NCBI GenBank assembly: GCA_947468275.1
Contig: CANIKO010000001.1
Location: forward strand, 1 to 64,000
Origin: Bacteroidota bacterium
Lineage (GTDB): Bacteria > Bacteroidota > Bacteroidia > NS11-12g > UBA9320
Length of the DNA stretch: 64,000 bases
Direction of reading: 5' to 3'
The notes under the pieces were generated by a model. It worked only from the letters and a program-made list of their open reading frames with translations, had not been told where the DNA came from and made no database searches. Both the position numbers and the translations under genes were made by a program. Of the stretch, positions 9,034-16,730 are shown in pieces. The stretch's first letter is position 1. Every line of letters starts with the position of its first letter.

Positions 9034-9855
9034 TTACTTTATTTCAACCTTTTGGGTGGCTTGCGTGCCATTATCAAATAAAATAGTTACGAAATACAAT
9101 CCTGATTTAAGACTTTCTACATTTAATTCATCCTCCCCTATATTAGCCATTACAAGCCTTCCTGTATAATCAAACAACTGAATTTTCTTAGGTTTTAAAA
9201 ATGATTCATACTTAAATTTTAAAATATCAGAAGCAGGGTTAGGATATACTTCAAATGTAGATTTTGAAATTTGGTTAGTTGAAGCATAAACCCCACTTAA
9301 AAAAATCTCATCAATTACTGCCATCTTATTAAATGAATCATAAGGATGCATAGGATTGTAATGGAATGTTATTGTCATGCTATCCACCTTCTGCCATAAG
9401 GTGTCATTTTTATCTGGCAATTGATCAGATGATCCTATAATATTTGTGGCATCTTTATAACAATAAATTGGGGCAATAAAATAGTGAATTGATTTTTTAT
9501 TTTTATCAAACAGATTATAGCTGTAAGTGAAGTAATCACCTAAACTGTCATTTGAGAAAAAAGAGAACCTAAAATGAATGTCATTTGAAGGAATTGCTTT
9601 AAAAGTTTTTGATAAATTAAATCCGTAATTCCAGTTAAATGTAGTATCATAGAAAATGAAAAATGAATCCTTTTCCGGTTTATAATAAGTAATACCATTG
9701 TATGAGAAATGATTGGTATGCTTTATTATTCCATTATTTTTCACTTTCCAACCATTTATTGAATTTTTAGAATCGAAAGTCTCTAAAAACACCTTTTGAC
9801 CAAATGAATTAAAATAATTTAATGCTATAAGAATAAAAATAAATAGTTTTCTCAT
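9034..9855 (-). CDS. Secreted protein with T9SS type A sorting domain
   Basis: 273 residues with a signal peptide (MRKLFIFILIALNYFNSFGQ). The middle is beta-rich and resembles carbohydrate-binding or jelly-roll modules ('VFLETFDSKNSINGWKVKN' is typical of 'damage'-type beta-sandwich starts), with no catalytic motif recognised. The C-terminal 75 residues are a T9SS type A domain: 'FEVYPNPASDILKF' ... 'IQLFDYTGRLVM' ... 'LKSGLYFVTILFDNG' ... 'QKVEIK'. The protein is therefore exported by the Por/T9SS machinery and released or anchored at the surface. Confidence 0.85.
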   Translation of the reverse strand: MRKLFIFILIALNYFNSFGQKVFLETFDSKNSINGWKVKNNGIIKHTNHFSYNGITYYKPEKDSFFIFYDTTFNWNYGFNLSKTFKAIPSNDIHFRFSFFSNDSLGDYFTYSYNLFDKNKKSIHYFIAPIYCYKDATNIIGSSDQLPDKNDTLWQKVDSMTITFHYNPMHPYDSFNKMAVIDEIFLSGVYASTNQISKSTFEVYPNPASDILKFKYESFLKPKKIQLFDYTGRLVMANIGEDELNVESLKSGLYFVTILFDNGTQATQKVEIK

Positions 9856-9885
9856 GGTATATTAGCGAAGGTAAATCAAAATTAA

Positions 9886-10461
9886 TTATTCCCCAGGAAT
9901 ACCATAAGTAATAATATTGAAATTGAATGTTGATGATGTACCGCTTAATCGAGTTAATCGAGTGTACCAAGTTGCTCCTTCTAGGCAATTATCATGTATA
10001 TTCCTAAAATTTCCAGATACTGGGAAATGATTATCCATATTAGAAGTTAATGTCGCAGCATGTCCAACAACTTTCATTGTTATATCAACATCCCAGCAAT
10101 CTGTTATAGGAGTGCTTGTTGTTGGAATATTGATACATTGAGTTTGACCAACAGCAATTGTGACACAATAAGTTGACCAGTAACCATCGGGACTTGCGTA
10201 ATTACAATTTGGGAAACAACTTAGTTTGGGTTTAATTTTTACACAAATTTCATAATCACAACCGTCTCCCGGAACCGGAATATTGTTAAAGGTGACGTCA
10301 GAATTATTTGTAAAGCAAAAAGTCGCAGTTTCTGGAAAATTGGAAGGACATGGATCTGGTCCATTACCATTTCCGCCATCTTCAATTTGAGCAAAACTCA
10401 ATGAAGAAAAAAACAACACTGCCGTAAAGGCCATTAGATAGTTAGTGAATTTTGATTTCAT
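9886..10461 (-). CDS. Secreted cysteine-containing protein of unknown function
   Basis: The Met at 10461 is chosen because it places a clean signal peptide at the N-terminus (MKSKFTNYLMAFTAVLFFSS ... SFA-Q); a longer frame from 10509 would bury it. The mature part (about 165 aa) has at least nine Cys, with 'PDPCPSNFPETATFCF', 'GDGCDYEICVKIKP' and 'LSCFPNCNYASPDGYW', and looks like a beta-sandwich. It lacks a T9SS tail. It lies 30 bases upstream of the T9SS gene on the same strand, so the two may be co-expressed. The family is not recognised. Confidence 0.6.
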   Translation of the reverse strand: MKSKFTNYLMAFTAVLFFSSLSFAQIEDGGNGNGPDPCPSNFPETATFCFTNNSDVTFNNIPVPGDGCDYEICVKIKPKLSCFPNCNYASPDGYWSTYCVTIAVGQTQCINIPTTSTPITDCWDVDITMKVVGHAATLTSNMDNHFPVSGNFRNIHDNCLEGATWYTRLTRLSGTSSTFNFNIITYGIPGE

Positions 10462-10556
10462 ATATTTTTTTGTTGACATCAATGCTAGTCTATTTTTAAA
10501 GATAAACAATAGATTTATTACAAATGATTATAATATACTGAGCAATAGATGTATTA

Positions 10557-11036
10557 TTAAATTATGGCTAACCCCTCCACTTCCTTTTGATAATCAAACT
10601 GCAAATCTTCGTGCAGTTTTTCAATAGCTTTATTAATTTTTATTAGTTGTTGGTCATATAGATTAGTGAGCAAGGTATTGCTGGTATTGGCATATCCTGC
10701 GGTTTTCATTTTCAGGCTAAAGTAAATTAACAGTTCCACCTCTGTTTGTTTAATGCCTGAAAATTTAATGTATTTGGTAACCGACTTTAAAATTTTGCGC
10801 AGTGATTTTTTAACAATATACAGATTGCCTTTGGGCATTATTTCAAATTGTTCATCCATGTCTTCTTTCACTTTTGCAATAAAAGCGGCTTCATCATGGG
10901 CTTCAAAAAGAAGGTAACTCAGCAACTCTTTATTTTCCCGTTTATAGCGCGATAGCCTCAAACACAGTTCAGCCAATTGCTCAGGCGGTAAAAAATTTAA
11001 CTCTTTTTTTATGTCGTTTAACTTCGGCGAAAGCAT
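10557..11036 (-). CDS. Conserved hypothetical helical protein
   Basis: 159 residues, almost entirely alpha-helical by appearance ('MLSPKLNDIKKELNFLPPEQ', 'LCLRLSRYKRENKELLSYLL', 'LRKILKSVTKYIKFSGIKQTEVELL'), with no signal peptide. Its ATG overlaps the stop codon of the upstream membrane gene by one base (TAATG), so the two are translationally coupled. The function is unknown; the coupling suggests a soluble partner of the membrane protein. Confidence 0.65.
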   Translation of the reverse strand: MLSPKLNDIKKELNFLPPEQLAELCLRLSRYKRENKELLSYLLFEAHDEAAFIAKVKEDMDEQFEIMPKGNLYIVKKSLRKILKSVTKYIKFSGIKQTEVELLIYFSLKMKTAGYANTSNTLLTNLYDQQLIKINKAIEKLHEDLQFDYQKEVEGLAII

Positions 11037-11707
11037 TAAAAACGGATTTTAAATTTATGAAAACGGTGATAATCGTTTAAGTGAACCATCATATACCACA
11101 CCACCACACTTATCAAAGCTGCAAAGAAACACCAAACGGAAATTACAAACTGTGAATAAATTAATTTGGCAGCCAAAAAGGAAATAAGCGTAACCGTGCT
11201 AACCAACCACATTCGGTTAATACTGGAGAAAAAAGGTATGAAAATAATGGCAAGTAAATACATGGCCACTCCAATACTGGCAAGACCTGAAGGGTAATTA
11301 AGGGTATAATCAATATGATGTTCTCTCGTTTGAACGTTTACAGGATAATTGGCTAAACAATAGCCTAAATAAATAGAAACTAAAATGCCCATTGTACTAA
11401 ACACATAGAGCAGCTTTCGTCTTGTATTTTTCTTTTCCATTAATAAAATGGATAATGGCACCCAAAAAGGCCAAATTACCTGGGCAAAGGTTATAAATAC
11501 ATATACAAAAAACGATTTATGATGGGAATATTCAGGATTGCTGAGAGCCAGCCATAGCATACCTTCACAAAATTGTTGTATTCCAAAAATTAATGGAATA
11601 CCTGCAAATATAAATTGGGAGGAGGAATCTGCTTTTTTTAAAGTAATTAACCCTACAGTAGAAAGGGCTAAACTTGCGGTAAAACTTGCTGTTGCTGAAA
11701 AATACAT
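11036..11707 (-). CDS. Multi-pass membrane protein, DUF6629-like
   Basis: 223 residues with about seven hydrophobic helices. The N-terminus 'MYFSATASFTASLALSTVGL' and 'IFAGIPLIFGIQQFCEGMLW' matches my recollection of the DUF6629 family of small integral membrane proteins. No catalytic or transport motif is visible. It is first in a two-gene unit with the helical protein at 10557-11036. Confidence 0.65.
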   Translation of the reverse strand: MYFSATASFTASLALSTVGLITLKKADSSSQFIFAGIPLIFGIQQFCEGMLWLALSNPEYSHHKSFFVYVFITFAQVIWPFWVPLSILLMEKKNTRRKLLYVFSTMGILVSIYLGYCLANYPVNVQTREHHIDYTLNYPSGLASIGVAMYLLAIIFIPFFSSINRMWLVSTVTLISFLAAKLIYSQFVISVWCFFAALISVVVWYMMVHLNDYHRFHKFKIRF

Positions 11708-11785
11708 ATTCTATTAATTCGGGTAAAAGTACTCTTTTGTTATGGGTTAATATTTTTTGTTTTTTTGGTCTGAAATAAAGGGTTA

Positions 11786-11823
11786 CACAGAGCTGCACAG
11801 ATAAGTCACAGAGGTTCACAGAG
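11786..11823. repeat. Short direct repeat CACAGAG with about 10-bp period
   Basis: Four copies of CACAGA(G/T) begin at 11786, 11796, 11807 and 11817. They lie in the gap between the divergent membrane-protein and alkB genes. Similar CACAGAG-rich intergenic tracts occur in many genomes; no function is assigned. Confidence 0.5.
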
Positions 11824-11897
11824 TTATTTTTGCCGGTAACCCTTGGTGTGAACTATAAGAACCACCGCGCAATATCTTAATTTCGCAATTGAAAAAC

Positions 11898-12500
11898 ATG
11901 ATTCAAATATCTGAAAATAAATATCAAAACCTGTTGCCCAAAGACGGGGAAGTTTTTTATTTGCCGGATTTTTTTACCAAGGAAGAAAACAAACGGTATT
12001 ATAATGCCTTGCTTCAAAAAATAGAATGGCAGCAGGATAAAATAAAACTCTTTGGAAAGACACACGATGTTCCTAGGCTTACGGCCTTGTATGGCAATGC
12101 TGATAAACCCTACACCTATTCAAGCATTACAATGAAGTCAACTGCCTGGCTGCCAGAACTTTTAGAAATTAAGAATAAAATAGAAGAGGTTGTAAAATCA
12201 GATTTTACAACTGTACTGCTCAATCTTTATAGAACTGGTAAGGACAGCATGGGCTGGCACAGCGATGATGAAAAAGAATTGGGATTGAACCCTCTAATCG
12301 TTTCGGTAAGTTTTGGGGCCACCCGCATTTTTAAATTGCAACATAACAACGACAAAAGTTTAAGACAAAGCCTAGAGCTTACGGATGGAAGTTTACTTTT
12401 AATGCAAGGCCAAACGCAACATTTTTGGAAGCATGCCATTCCTAAAACTTCAAAAATTACAGAGCCAAGAATTAATTTAACCTTTCGGGTGATTCAATAA
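11898..12500 (+). CDS. alkB: AlkB-type 2-oxoglutarate/Fe(II) dioxygenase (DNA alkylation repair)
   Basis: About 200 residues. The iron triad is His121-x-Asp123 in 'MGWHSDDEKELG' and His179 in 'FWKHAIPK'; the 2-oxoglutarate-binding Arg is in 'PRINLTFR'. 'NLYRTGKDSMGWHSDDE' and 'SVSFGATRIFKL' are classic AlkB/ABH2 elements. It reverses N-alkyl damage such as 1-methyladenine and 3-methylcytosine by oxidative demethylation. The ATG at 11898 is preferred to the TTG three codons earlier. It stands alone, 2.5 kb from the DNA-damage block at 14-20 kb. Confidence 0.93.
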   Translation: MIQISENKYQNLLPKDGEVFYLPDFFTKEENKRYYNALLQKIEWQQDKIKLFGKTHDVPRLTALYGNADKPYTYSSITMKSTAWLPELLEIKNKIEEVVKSDFTTVLLNLYRTGKDSMGWHSDDEKELGLNPLIVSVSFGATRIFKLQHNNDKSLRQSLELTDGSLLLMQGQTQHFWKHAIPKTSKITEPRINLTFRVIQ

Positions 12501-12527
12501 TTTCAATTTTAACAATCTTTTAGTTCT

Positions 12528-12633
12528 GCTCCGCAGGAGCTACCTGTTTGTAACAATTGAATTTGTATTTATTTTTTTGCCCCGAAGGGGCTACCCAATT
12601 GCCACTAATTTTTATAGGTAGCTCCTACGGAGC
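12528..12633. repeat. Palindromic intergenic repeats (REP-like), cluster 1
   Basis: Three copies of a short palindrome followed by TACC. They are GCTCCGCAGGAGC-TACCTG (12528-12540), GCCCCGAAGGGGC-TACCCA (12579-12591) and an inverted copy TAGGTA-GCTCCTACGGAGC (12615-12633). The same element recurs at 20758-21012. The mix of direct and inverted copies is typical of REP/BIME-like elements. Confidence 0.8.
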
Positions 12634-12641
12634 ATCTAAAA

Positions 12642-12767
12642 TTATTTCCTCCTCCCCAATTTTTCATCAATCCCCGTCAGCTTATACAGCACCAGTTCAT
12701 TGGTAATAAGCTCATCCGGCATTTCATTGGTAAAATAATATTTGAATTTCCAGATTTCTTTAACATC
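12642..12767 (-). pseudogene. Remnant of the C-terminus of a LexA-like XRE/S24 regulator
   Basis: Reading the minus strand into the TAA at 12642 gives about 41 residues ending 'ELVLYKLTGIDEKLGRRK'. They are nearly identical to the last 41 residues of the regulator at 14153-14950 ('...LTGIDEKLGRMK'). DNA identity is high up to about 12767 and then stops abruptly. Upstream the frame hits a stop with no start codon. It is the tail of a duplicated gene whose front has been replaced. Confidence 0.82.
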
Positions 12768-12824
12768 GCTAATTGTAGAATTAAAGATCAATTTGACATT
12801 TAAGGTGACTATAAACTTATTAGA

Positions 12825-12867
12825 TAAAAACGCTATACCACCGCCAAATTAGAGGGATATAGCGTTT
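12825..12867 (-). terminator. Terminator of the lipoprotein / small membrane protein unit
   Basis: On the minus strand a perfect 10-bp stem AAACGCTATA / TATAGCGTTT encloses about 20 bases and is followed by a T-run. It lies 10 bases after the stop of the 58-residue gene. Confidence 0.75.
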
Positions 12868-12877
12868 GTTTTAGTAA

Positions 12878-13054
12878 CTATGGTTTCCTTATTTTTCTTT
12901 TGAATAATAATGGAACAAAAAATACACATGATGCACTAATTAATCCATATATCATACTTTTAAAATAACTTCCATTATATTGAAACTGATATATTGCCTG
13001 AATTATGGCCAATGGTATAAAAACAACTAAACTTTTTTTAAATTCGACATTCAT
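12878..13054 (-). CDS. 58-residue two-helix membrane protein
   Basis: The short frame starts at ATG 13054 and ends at TAG 12878. It reads MNVEFKKSLVVFIPLAIIQA, a polar Tyr/Gln/Asn turn, a second hydrophobic helix (MIYGLISASCVFFVPLLF) and a basic tail KRKIRKP. It begins 15 bases after the stop of the lipoprotein at 13070-13876 and is followed directly by a terminator, so it is the last gene of that unit. The size, two helices and basic end are like those of bacteriocin-immunity proteins, but no family is recognised. Confidence 0.62.
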   Translation of the reverse strand: MNVEFKKSLVVFIPLAIIQAIYQFQYNGSYFKSMIYGLISASCVFFVPLLFKRKIRKP

Positions 13055-13069
13055 GATTTAAAAAATTAA

Positions 13070-13876
13070 TTATTCCCATAATTGTGAAAGTATTGCATAA
13101 CCTGATCCCCAAGCACATCCCCAGCCTATTGCGCCAACAATAGACCCCCAAGATAAGGGTCCAAAACCTGCCATATACCAAGTTCTTAGTAAAACACCAC
13201 AAGCGGCACGACCATCAGCCTCAACTATATCTCCCCAATTTATAGCTACTCCAGGATTTGCTTCCTCTAAATCAATTAAGAAAGCAGATCCTACACCAGA
13301 ACCTCCTTTAAGAAAGGGCATCCAAAGGTAACTGGATTTTTCAAAAGTGGCTAAGAAGGCTAAGGCAATAACCAAATCTGATCCTGCAATATTTGAATTA
13401 GCAAATGTTTTTTCATCATCAATAAAATCCTGAATATCTGAAAAATTACAACTTGGGTTATTCACTAAAAACAGATGAGCATCATCCATAATAATTATAA
13501 CATCGGCATCATCAGAATGGTTAGCAACAAATTGATAATTATTATTATTTGAAGAATCTAGAAAAGCTAGCCTTCCCGATGCACTTAAGCTAAAGTTATT
13601 AATTCCTATAGTAATGAAATGGGAAAGCATTTCAGAATCATTATTAGTTGTTAGTAAATCATAATTAGAAATAACTTCTATTAAAAAATTATTATGCATA
13701 ATTGCGATTGAATCAATTTGAACATTAGTTAATTGTCTTCCAGGTAAACTGTAAGCAACTGATGAATAATCAATTTTATTGGAATCCGATTTAGGATTTT
13801 CATTAAATTGATCTTTTTTACATGCGGAAAAACATAATACTGCAAAAATTAAAATGTACTTTTTTGAATTTTTCAT
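13070..13876 (-). CDS. Lipoprotein with glycine-zipper-like, bacteriocin-like C-terminus
   Basis: 268 residues with lipobox 'VLCFSACKKD' (Cys19). The middle contains 'SIAIMHNNFLIEVISNYD', a pattern seen near the start of a family of Bacteroidota lipoproteins. The last 45 residues are Gly/Ala/Trp-rich with small-residue spacing ('GFGPLSWGSIVGAIGWGC', 'AWGSGYAILSQLWE'), like the hydrophobic glycine-zipper tails of class II bacteriocins and of related Bacteroidota lipoproteins. Several canonical Gly positions are replaced by bulky or polar residues. It is followed by the 58-residue membrane protein. A toxin role is a hypothesis only. Confidence 0.6.
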   Translation of the reverse strand: MKNSKKYILIFAVLCFSACKKDQFNENPKSDSNKIDYSSVAYSLPGRQLTNVQIDSIAIMHNNFLIEVISNYDLLTTNNDSEMLSHFITIGINNFSLSASGRLAFLDSSNNNNYQFVANHSDDADVIIIMDDAHLFLVNNPSCNFSDIQDFIDDEKTFANSNIAGSDLVIALAFLATFEKSSYLWMPFLKGGSGVGSAFLIDLEEANPGVAINWGDIVEADGRAACGVLLRTWYMAGFGPLSWGSIVGAIGWGCAWGSGYAILSQLWE

Positions 13877-14152
13877 TTTTTAAAATTAAGAAGGTGAGAA
13901 TTGTTTTGGCGTTGTAGTAGTCCCCGCATATGTTTCAAAGTAAAATACTTGAACTTTTATGGGTAATAGCCTCCTTTTTATTTTTATAAAATGTCAAACT
14001 TCTAAAGCAATCCCGGTTTTTATAATCCTTTATTTTTCCGAGTTTTAAAACTTGAATGAATTTTAATAGTACAATGGTAATCATATTTATACTACTTTGG
14101 TACTAATAAGCAGATAATTAATACATGGGAGGTTTTTCTTGTAATAATATCA

Positions 14153-14950
14153 CTATTTCATCCTCCCCAATTTTTCATCAATCCCTGTAAGTTTATAAAG
14201 CACCAGTTCATTGGTACTTAACTCATCAGGCATTTCATTGGTAAAGTAATATTTGAATTTCCAGATTTCTTTTACCTCCCCAATTTTTACCTCATAGGGA
14301 GTAAACAAAGGATTGAGCGATTTTAAAAGCAGGTTTTGTTTTTTGCGTATTTGGTTATAAATAATTTTAAATACCGCCCCGTCATTTTCGGTAAGTACAA
14401 TACAGGCATCGCCATCTTTTACCCCGTCCCAATCCTGCACAAATTCAGTTATGACATATGAGCCCGATTTTATGGGCAACATCGAATCCCCTTCAATCTG
14501 AAATGCTCGGTAATTGCGGTCCTGCGATAAAAAAGGCAACTGGAATACAGGGAGTTTTTTTATAAACTGAGGATCGTTGTAGCCTGCTGTATATCCTGCC
14601 CGGGCTTTAATGGGAACCAATTCAATATTTTCTTTATTCTCACTGTTTACCGTAGTGGCTAGCACCCGCAACCTGCCGCCTGATATGTATACATCCTCGC
14701 CCGATTGCAATTGCCGCAGGTGCAGTTCGCCCAGCTTTGATAAGTCAACGGTGAGCAGGGTATCAATGGTAAATTTAAAAAATTCTGCCATTTTTATTAG
14801 TGGCTCTATGGGCGGGGTGGTATTGCCCAATTCATAGCTGGCCAGTTGGGTTCGTTTTATTCCCAAATTGTCAGCTAATTGTTGTTGACTTTGTTTTAGT
14901 CTGGTTCTCAGGAACTTTAAATTATTGTTAAAAAAAAACTGGTTTGCCAT
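14153..14950 (-). CDS. LexA-like transcriptional regulator (XRE helix-turn-helix plus S24 peptidase)
   Basis: 265 residues. An XRE-type HTH lies at residues 8-68 ('LRTRLKQSQQQLADNLGI', 'LASYELGNTTPPIEPLIKM'). A LexA/CI-type self-cleaving domain follows, with Ser156 in 'FQIEGDSMLPI', Lys195 in 'GAVFKIIYN' and a candidate Ala118-Gly119 scissile bond in 'KARAGY'. Such repressors self-cleave when RecA is active. The gene is divergent from dinB and dnaE-type polymerase genes. Two matching palindromes (14961-14998) sit just before its start, as expected for autoregulation. It is probably the local damage-response repressor rather than canonical LexA, which has a winged-helix DNA-binding domain. Confidence 0.88.
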   Translation of the reverse strand: MANQFFFNNNLKFLRTRLKQSQQQLADNLGIKRTQLASYELGNTTPPIEPLIKMAEFFKFTIDTLLTVDLSKLGELHLRQLQSGEDVYISGGRLRVLATTVNSENKENIELVPIKARAGYTAGYNDPQFIKKLPVFQLPFLSQDRNYRAFQIEGDSMLPIKSGSYVITEFVQDWDGVKDGDACIVLTENDGAVFKIIYNQIRKKQNLLLKSLNPLFTPYEVKIGEVKEIWKFKYYFTNEMPDELSTNELVLYKLTGIDEKLGRMK

Positions 14951-14960
14951 TTATTTTATT

Positions 14961-14998
14961 GTTATAATTGATAACAAAATTATGTTATTTTAAATAAC
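14961..14998. promoter_or_regulatory. Two operator-like palindromes, GTTAT-N5-ATAAC
   Basis: GTTATAATTGATAAC at 14961-14975 and GTTATTTTAAATAAC at 14984-14998 share the same half-sites and spacer length. Their centres are 23 bp apart. They begin 10 bases upstream of the repressor's ATG, in the promoter region it shares with the divergent dinB side. They are the likely binding sites of the XRE/S24 protein. Confidence 0.7.
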
Positions 14999-15394
14999 AA
15001 AACAAACGAAAAATTATCGGTTAGCTATATTTCGGTTGGTGAAGACACCAACCGATAAGAGGAAGAAATATTATTTCACTTTGCTGCTTATCAAGTGAGA
15101 ATACTTGTTTAACCAGCGAGGTTTTGGATTAAGGTGCGGTGGGTTTGTCAAAACCAAAGGTTCGCGAATGCCTTTGAAAATTGGAATAAATTAATTCGCA
15201 AACGGCGGGGGTGTGATGGGATTGCGTTTGGGAGCTTCGTTTTGCCTTGATTTTTTTGGTTACTTTTTTCATCTACGGACACCGAAGGTTCGCGAATGCT
15301 TATAAATAAAATAAGAAAGCGAATGAGCAAAAAAGTGACAATAAACAATTTGACTGAAATCTAAGGTTATTAAAGAATTATAAAGGCTTATTTA
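14999..15394. other. Intergenic region between the repressor and dinB
   Basis: No convincing gene. It contains a hairpin CGGTTGGTG-AAGA-CACCAACCG (15033-15054) without a T-run, and a 15-base direct repeat AAGGTTCGCGAATGC at 15157-15171 and 15295-15309, 138 bases apart. A minus-strand frame at 15148-15348 has low-complexity, repeat-like content (KSNQKNQGKTKLPN) and is not treated as a gene. The dinB promoter must lie here. Confidence 0.5.
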
Positions 15395-16579
15395 ATGAAC
15401 CGCAACATCGTCCATATTGACCTCGACTCTTTCTTCGTATCGGTAGAAAGATTAACCAATCCTGCATTGGTGGGTAAGCCCGTATTGGTTGGCGGTACCA
15501 GCGACCGAGGTGTAGTGGCTTCGTGCAGTTATGAGGCCCGAAGCTTTGGCATTCACTCCGCCATGCCTATGAAAATGGCCCGACAACTTTGTCCTGAAGC
15601 CATTATTGTACGTGGCGACCACGGCGAGTACAGCAAGTATTCCGACATTATTACCGAAATAATAAGCGAGGATGTCCCACTTTATGAAAAACCTTCCATT
15701 GATGAATTTTATATTGACTTTACCGGAATGGACAAGTTTTTTGGGTGCTACAAACTGGCCACCGAGCTGCGACAAAAAATTACGAGGAACACAGGATTAC
15801 CTATTTCCTTTGCTCTATCCACCAACAAAACGGTATCGAAAGTAGGAACCGGCGAAGCCAAACCCAACGGGCAAAAGGAAATTCCATTTGGTACCGAAAA
15901 AGATTTTTTGGCTCCCTTGTCCATTCGCAAAATCCCCATGGTGGGAGATAAAACCTATCAGCTACTGCGAGGAATGGGAATAGCCTGGATACACACCTTA
16001 CAGGAAATGCCGATAGAACTGATGCAACAGGTATTGGGCGAAAACGGAACGGTGATTTGGCGTAAAGCCAACGGGATTGATAATTCGCCGGTAGTGCCTT
16101 ACTCGGAACGCAAGTCCATTAGTACCGAACGCACGTTTGATAAAGATACCATTGATGTAAAAGCTTTAAAAAATTTGCTGATTGGGATGACGGAAAAACT
16201 GACGTTTCAATTGCGAAGCGAAGACAAACTGACGGCTTGCGTAACGGTAAAAATCAGGTACTCCGATTTTAATACCTATACCATGCAAGCCCGCATTCCA
16301 TATACAGCCCTCGATCATGTACTAATAGAAAAAGTAACCACTTTATTTGACAAACTTTACCAAAAACGAATGCTGATTCGCCTAATCGGAATCCGGTTTA
16401 GCCACTTGGTACAAGGCGGCCACCAATACAGTTTGTTTGAAGAAACCATTGAGCAAATAAACTTGTATCAGGCCATGGATAAAATACGGAAACGCTATGG
16501 CAAAAACTCTGTGAGTCGGGCTGCAGGTATGGATTTTGAACCGCATGATTTTAATCCGTTTAATGGGGGGAGGAAATGA
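15395..16579 (+). CDS. dinB: Y-family translesion DNA polymerase (Pol IV type)
   Basis: 394 residues. Catalytic residues are visible: Asp9 in 'VHIDLDSFFVSVE', and Asp103-Glu104 in 'KPSIDEFYIDF'. 'SCSYEARSFGI' gives the fingers contact, and the thumb helix-hairpin-helix region and little finger follow. It lacks an obvious C-terminal beta-clamp motif of the QLxLF type, although 'YSLFEE' near residue 350 may serve. It copies past lesions. It is followed 151 bases later by a DnaE-type polymerase and is divergent from the LexA-like repressor. Confidence 0.93.
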   Translation: MNRNIVHIDLDSFFVSVERLTNPALVGKPVLVGGTSDRGVVASCSYEARSFGIHSAMPMKMARQLCPEAIIVRGDHGEYSKYSDIITEIISEDVPLYEKPSIDEFYIDFTGMDKFFGCYKLATELRQKITRNTGLPISFALSTNKTVSKVGTGEAKPNGQKEIPFGTEKDFLAPLSIRKIPMVGDKTYQLLRGMGIAWIHTLQEMPIELMQQVLGENGTVIWRKANGIDNSPVVPYSERKSISTERTFDKDTIDVKALKNLLIGMTEKLTFQLRSEDKLTACVTVKIRYSDFNTYTMQARIPYTALDHVLIEKVTTLFDKLYQKRMLIRLIGIRFSHLVQGGHQYSLFEETIEQINLYQAMDKIRKRYGKNSVSRAAGMDFEPHDFNPFNGGRK

Positions 16580-16623
16580 GACGATTTGAAAATTTGGAGA
16601 TTTGGAAATGTTTGAACTTCACG

Positions 16624-16691
16624 TTTTGTCATTCCGAGGTACGAGGAATCTTTTTTGTAAAAAGAGATGCTTCCTTCGTCAGCATAACAAA
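16624..16691. repeat. Palindromic interspersed repeat (MITE/REP-like)
   Basis: The 68-base element starts TTTTGTCATTCCGAGG and ends CGTCAGCATAACAAA, with imperfect inverted ends (TTTGTcAT / ATaACAAA) and internal inverted segments AGGAATCT / AGATGCTTCCT. Sequences of this 'GTCATTCCGAG...GGAATC...GATGCTTC' type are familiar intergenic repeats in bacterial genomes. It lies between dinB and the DnaE-type gene. Confidence 0.6.
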
Positions 16692-16730
16692 CCCAAAAAC
16701 CATTCATAACTTATAATTCATAACTCATAA

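Noticed and set aside
11565-11819. 84-codon minus-strand frame at the start of the DUF6629-like gene
   Set aside because: Overlaps a well-supported membrane-protein gene in another frame and has no recognisable features.
15148-15348. Minus-strand frame of 66 codons upstream of dinB
   Set aside because: Content is low-complexity and repeat-like, it covers a direct repeat and the likely promoter region, and no domain or ribosome site is visible.
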